Below, one piece after another: positions 29,865 through 32,030 of a DNA stretch of 32,030 nucleotides. The translations under genes were made by a program, and so were the position numbers. Origin of the DNA: an uncultured beta proteobacterium (lineage in GTDB: Bacteria > Pseudomonadota > Gammaproteobacteria > Burkholderiales > SG8-41); contig CADECM010000076.1 of NCBI GenBank assembly GCA_902825845.1, positions 1 to 32,030 on the forward strand, read 5' to 3'. The stretch's first letter is position 1, and every line of letters begins with the position of its first letter. Under the pieces are notes generated by a model. The model made no database searches. It was given only the letters and a program-made list of their open reading frames with translations, and was not told where the DNA came from.

Positions 29865-31231
29865 TGCGCGTGTCCGAAGCGGCGTTTGCACTCGGCGTCA
29901 GTCATCGCGGCGAGGATACGCTGTTCACCGCGGTGGGCAGCGACAGCCGCAATGTCTGCCCGGGGGAGCTTTTTGTCGCGCTGCGCGGCGAGCGCTTTGA
30001 CGGGCACCAGTATCTGGCGGCGGCGCAGGCGGCAGGTGCGGTGGCGGCGATGGTGGATGTGGCCGGCGCGGCGCTGGCACCGCAGGGCCTGCCGCTGATC
30101 GTGGTCAACGATACCGGCCGCGGCCTGACGCAACTCGCGCATGCGTGGCGCAGCCGCTTTGCGTTGCCGGTACTGGCGCTCACCGGCAGCAGCGGCAAGA
30201 CCACGGTCAAGGAAATGCTCGCGCTGGTGCTGCGCGAAGCAGCGGGCGATACGGTTCTGGCAACGCAGGGCAATCTCAATAATGAAATCGGCGTGCCGCT
30301 GACGCTGTTGCGGCTGCGCGCCACGCACCGCCATGCGGTGATCGAACTGGGCATGAATCACGCCGGCGAGATCAGCCGTCTTACGCGCCTGGTGCGGCCG
30401 CACGTCGCACTGATCAACAACGCCGGCCGCGCGCACATCGAGTATCTGGGCAGCGAAGAGGCTATCGCGCGCGCCAAGGGCGAAATCTTCGAAGGCCTCG
30501 ATGCGGATGGCATCGCGGTGTTCAATGCGGATGATGTGTTTGCTGCGTTGTGGGAAAAATTATCCAATAAAAACAGATACTTACAGTTTGGCTTGACGCG
30601 ATTTGCCGAGGTGCGGGCGCGCTATAAGCTGCTGCCGTTGCACAGTGTCGTGCATTTCGACACGCCGGGCGGCACGCTCAGTGCCACGCTCGACGTGCCG
30701 GGCCTGCACAACGTGCGCAATGCGCTGGCGGCGTGTGCCGCGGCGATTGCGCTCGACATTCCCGTGGCGGCGATCGCGGCGGGGTTGTCCCGCTATGGCG
30801 GGGTCGAGGGCCGCTTGCAACGCAAGGCCGTGCGCGGCGGCGCGACGCTGATCGACGACACCTATAACGCCAACCCGGAATCAACGCGCGCCGCCATCGA
30901 TGTGCTGGCACACGCGCCGGGTCCGCGGCTGCTGATCGTGGGCGACATGGGTGAACTGGGCAGGAGCGCGGCGGCCTGCCATGCCGAAATCGGTGCCTAT
31001 GCGCATGGCGCGGGCATCGAGCAACTGTATGCGCTGGGCGCGCAGTCGGCGCAGACGGCGGCCGCATTCGGCCCGGGCGCGCGGCATTTTTCCGACGTGG
31101 ACGCGCTGGTGATGGCGGCGCGCGCGCAACTGGCCGCCGGCGGCACGGTGCTGGTGAAAGGTTCGCGCTTCATGAGAATGGAGCGCGTGGTCGACGCGCT
31201 CGAAAAAGAACAAGGGGTTCAAGCCGCATGA
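29861..31231 (+). CDS. murF: UDP-MurNAc-tripeptide:D-alanyl-D-alanine ligase
   Basis: 456 residues. Adds D-Ala-D-Ala to complete the cytoplasmic pentapeptide precursor. The N-terminal domain has DSRNVCPGELFVALRGERFDGHQ, the ATP loop is GSSGKTT (109-115), then NLNNEIGVPLTLL, ELGMNHAGEI and the C-terminal DDTYNANPESTRAAIDVLA and LVKGSRFMRMERVV. The first ATG (29861) overlaps the murE stop. Residues 234-242 (LSNKNRYLQ) are encoded by a copy of the AT-rich dispersed repeat without changing frame or, apparently, protein length; they fall in a variable surface stretch between NADDVFAALWEK and FGLTRFAEVRA. Confidence 0.95.
   Translation: MMRVSEAAFALGVSHRGEDTLFTAVGSDSRNVCPGELFVALRGERFDGHQYLAAAQAAGAVAAMVDVAGAALAPQGLPLIVVNDTGRGLTQLAHAWRSRFALPVLALTGSSGKTTVKEMLALVLREAAGDTVLATQGNLNNEIGVPLTLLRLRATHRHAVIELGMNHAGEISRLTRLVRPHVALINNAGRAHIEYLGSEEAIARAKGEIFEGLDADGIAVFNADDVFAALWEKLSNKNRYLQFGLTRFAEVRARYKLLPLHSVVHFDTPGGTLSATLDVPGLHNVRNALAACAAAIALDIPVAAIAAGLSRYGGVEGRLQRKAVRGGATLIDDTYNANPESTRAAIDVLAHAPGPRLLIVGDMGELGRSAAACHAEIGAYAHGAGIEQLYALGAQSAQTAAAFGPGARHFSDVDALVMAARAQLAAGGTVLVKGSRFMRMERVVDALEKEQGVQAA
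30561..30586 (+). repeat. AT-rich dispersed repeat, copy e, inside murF
   Basis: TCCAATAAAAACAGATACTT then ACAG at 30563-30586, matching copy c except for one base and sharing AACAGATA/AACAAATA and CTTAC with copies a and d. It sits in frame in the GC-rich murF gene and gives codons rare in the surroundings (AAT, AAA, AGA, TTA). Confidence 0.75.
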
Positions 31232-31250
31232 ACGCCGCCGGAGTGTTGAT

Positions 31251-32030
31251 ATGCTGCTAGACCTCGCCCAGTGGCTGGCCAAAGACATACGCCTGTTCAA
31301 TGTGTTCGGCTACATCACGCTGCGCGCGGTGCTGGCGTGCCTGACGGCGCTGTTGATCACCTTCATCGTGGGGCCGGCGATGATTCGCAAACTGGCCGCC
31401 TACAAGATTGGCCAGGCGGTGCGCGACGATGGCCCGCAGACGCATTTGATCAAGGCCGGCACACCCACCATGGGCGGCGCGCTGATTCTGGTCGCGGTGA
31501 CGGTCACCACGCTGTTGTGGGCCGATCTGCAAAACCGCTTTGTGTGGACCGTGCTGTTGGTGACCCTGGGTTTCGGCGCGGTGGGCTGGGTGGACGACTA
31601 CCGCAAGGTGGTGCACCGCAATCCCAAGGGGCTGTCGGCGCGCGCGAAGCTGTTCTGGCAGTCGGTCATCGGCCTCACGGCGGCGTGCTACATCGCGTAT
31701 TCCAGCCATCTGCCGGCGCAAACCCAGCTGATTGTGCCCTTCTTCAAGACCGTGGCGTACCCGCTGGGCCTGTTTGGCTTTGTGGCGCTCACTTATTTTG
31801 TGATCGTCGGCACCAGCAACGCGGTCAACCTCACCGACGGTCTCGACGGCCTCGCGACCATGCCGCTGGTGATGGTGTGCAGCGCGCTCGGCGTGTTCGC
31901 GTATGTGGCGGGCAATGCGATTTTTGCGCGCTACCTCGGTTTTCCGTTCATCCCGGGCTCCAGTGAACTGCTGGTGTTGTGTGGCGCCATTGCGGGTGCC
32001 AGCCTTGCTTTCCTGTGGTTCAACGCCTAT
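31251..32030 (+). CDS. mraY: Phospho-N-acetylmuramoyl-pentapeptide transferase (partial, right edge)
   Basis: The first 260 residues of MraY, an integral membrane enzyme that transfers phospho-MurNAc-pentapeptide to undecaprenyl phosphate, making lipid I. Seen here: FGYITLRAVLACLTALLITF (first helix), DDGPQTHLIKAGTPTMGG (59-76), the Asp pair D115/D116 in VDDYRK, KLFWQS and NLTDGLDGLA with Asp196 and Asp199. The frame is still open at the window end; about 100 residues are missing. The ATG at 31251 is 19 bp after murF and preceded by GGAG. Confidence 0.97.
   Translation, partial: MLLDLAQWLAKDIRLFNVFGYITLRAVLACLTALLITFIVGPAMIRKLAAYKIGQAVRDDGPQTHLIKAGTPTMGGALILVAVTVTTLLWADLQNRFVWTVLLVTLGFGAVGWVDDYRKVVHRNPKGLSARAKLFWQSVIGLTAACYIAYSSHLPAQTQLIVPFFKTVAYPLGLFGFVALTYFVIVGTSNAVNLTDGLDGLATMPLVMVCSALGVFAYVAGNAIFARYLGFPFIPGSSELLVLCGAIAGASLAFLWFNAY

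Overview
The window looks like a chromosomal segment of a GC-rich betaproteobacterium, possibly near the Nitrosomonadales or Rhodocyclales (inference). The evidence is a dihydrolipoyl dehydrogenase with its own N-terminal lipoyl domain, a BPSS1780-type membrane protein, a kinase-fold (APH-like) homoserine kinase and a DUF2782 protein beside polA, and a dcw cluster starting with mraZ and encoding a MurE with the meso-DAP signature DNPR. There are no tRNA, rRNA, CRISPR or intact IS features.

Layout. Positions 1-2074 are visibly poorer in GC and hold one accessory gene, an HNH nuclease-like protein. Next come an MFS exporter (2075-3289) and a C39-peptidase/TPR lipoprotein with its small membrane partner (PA2778/PA2779 pair, 3489-4846), all on the minus strand. 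A UGSC-family gene (5243-5797, plus strand) is interrupted by an in-frame TGA followed by a textbook bacterial SECIS hairpin, so it is read here as one selenoprotein. After a small membrane ORF, a long minus-strand series runs leuS - lptE - holA - proA - lpd - hybrid histidine kinase - CaiB/BaiF CoA-transferase (17014 down to 6226). uvrD is divergent from leuS and convergent with a DUF2782 - thrB - BPSS1780 minus-strand group. polA is divergent from that group. After a 507-bp AT-rich spacer carrying four 10-bp-phased MraZ boxes, the cell-division/peptidoglycan operon mraZ-rsmH-ftsL-ftsI-murE-murF-mraY runs off the right edge, with ATGA/GTGA start-stop overlaps at most junctions.

Functionally the core is housekeeping: peptidoglycan synthesis and division, DNA replication and repair (polA, holA, uvrD), outer-membrane assembly (lptE), translation (leuS), and proline and threonine synthesis. 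The observations most worth checking are the UGA-containing UGSC gene with its SECIS; a dispersed AT-rich repeat of about 25 bp (core AATAAAAACAGATACTTAC and variants) found in spacers, at the start of lptE and in frame inside murF; a low-GC patch inside leuS; and several hairpins placed at coding-sequence starts or ends.
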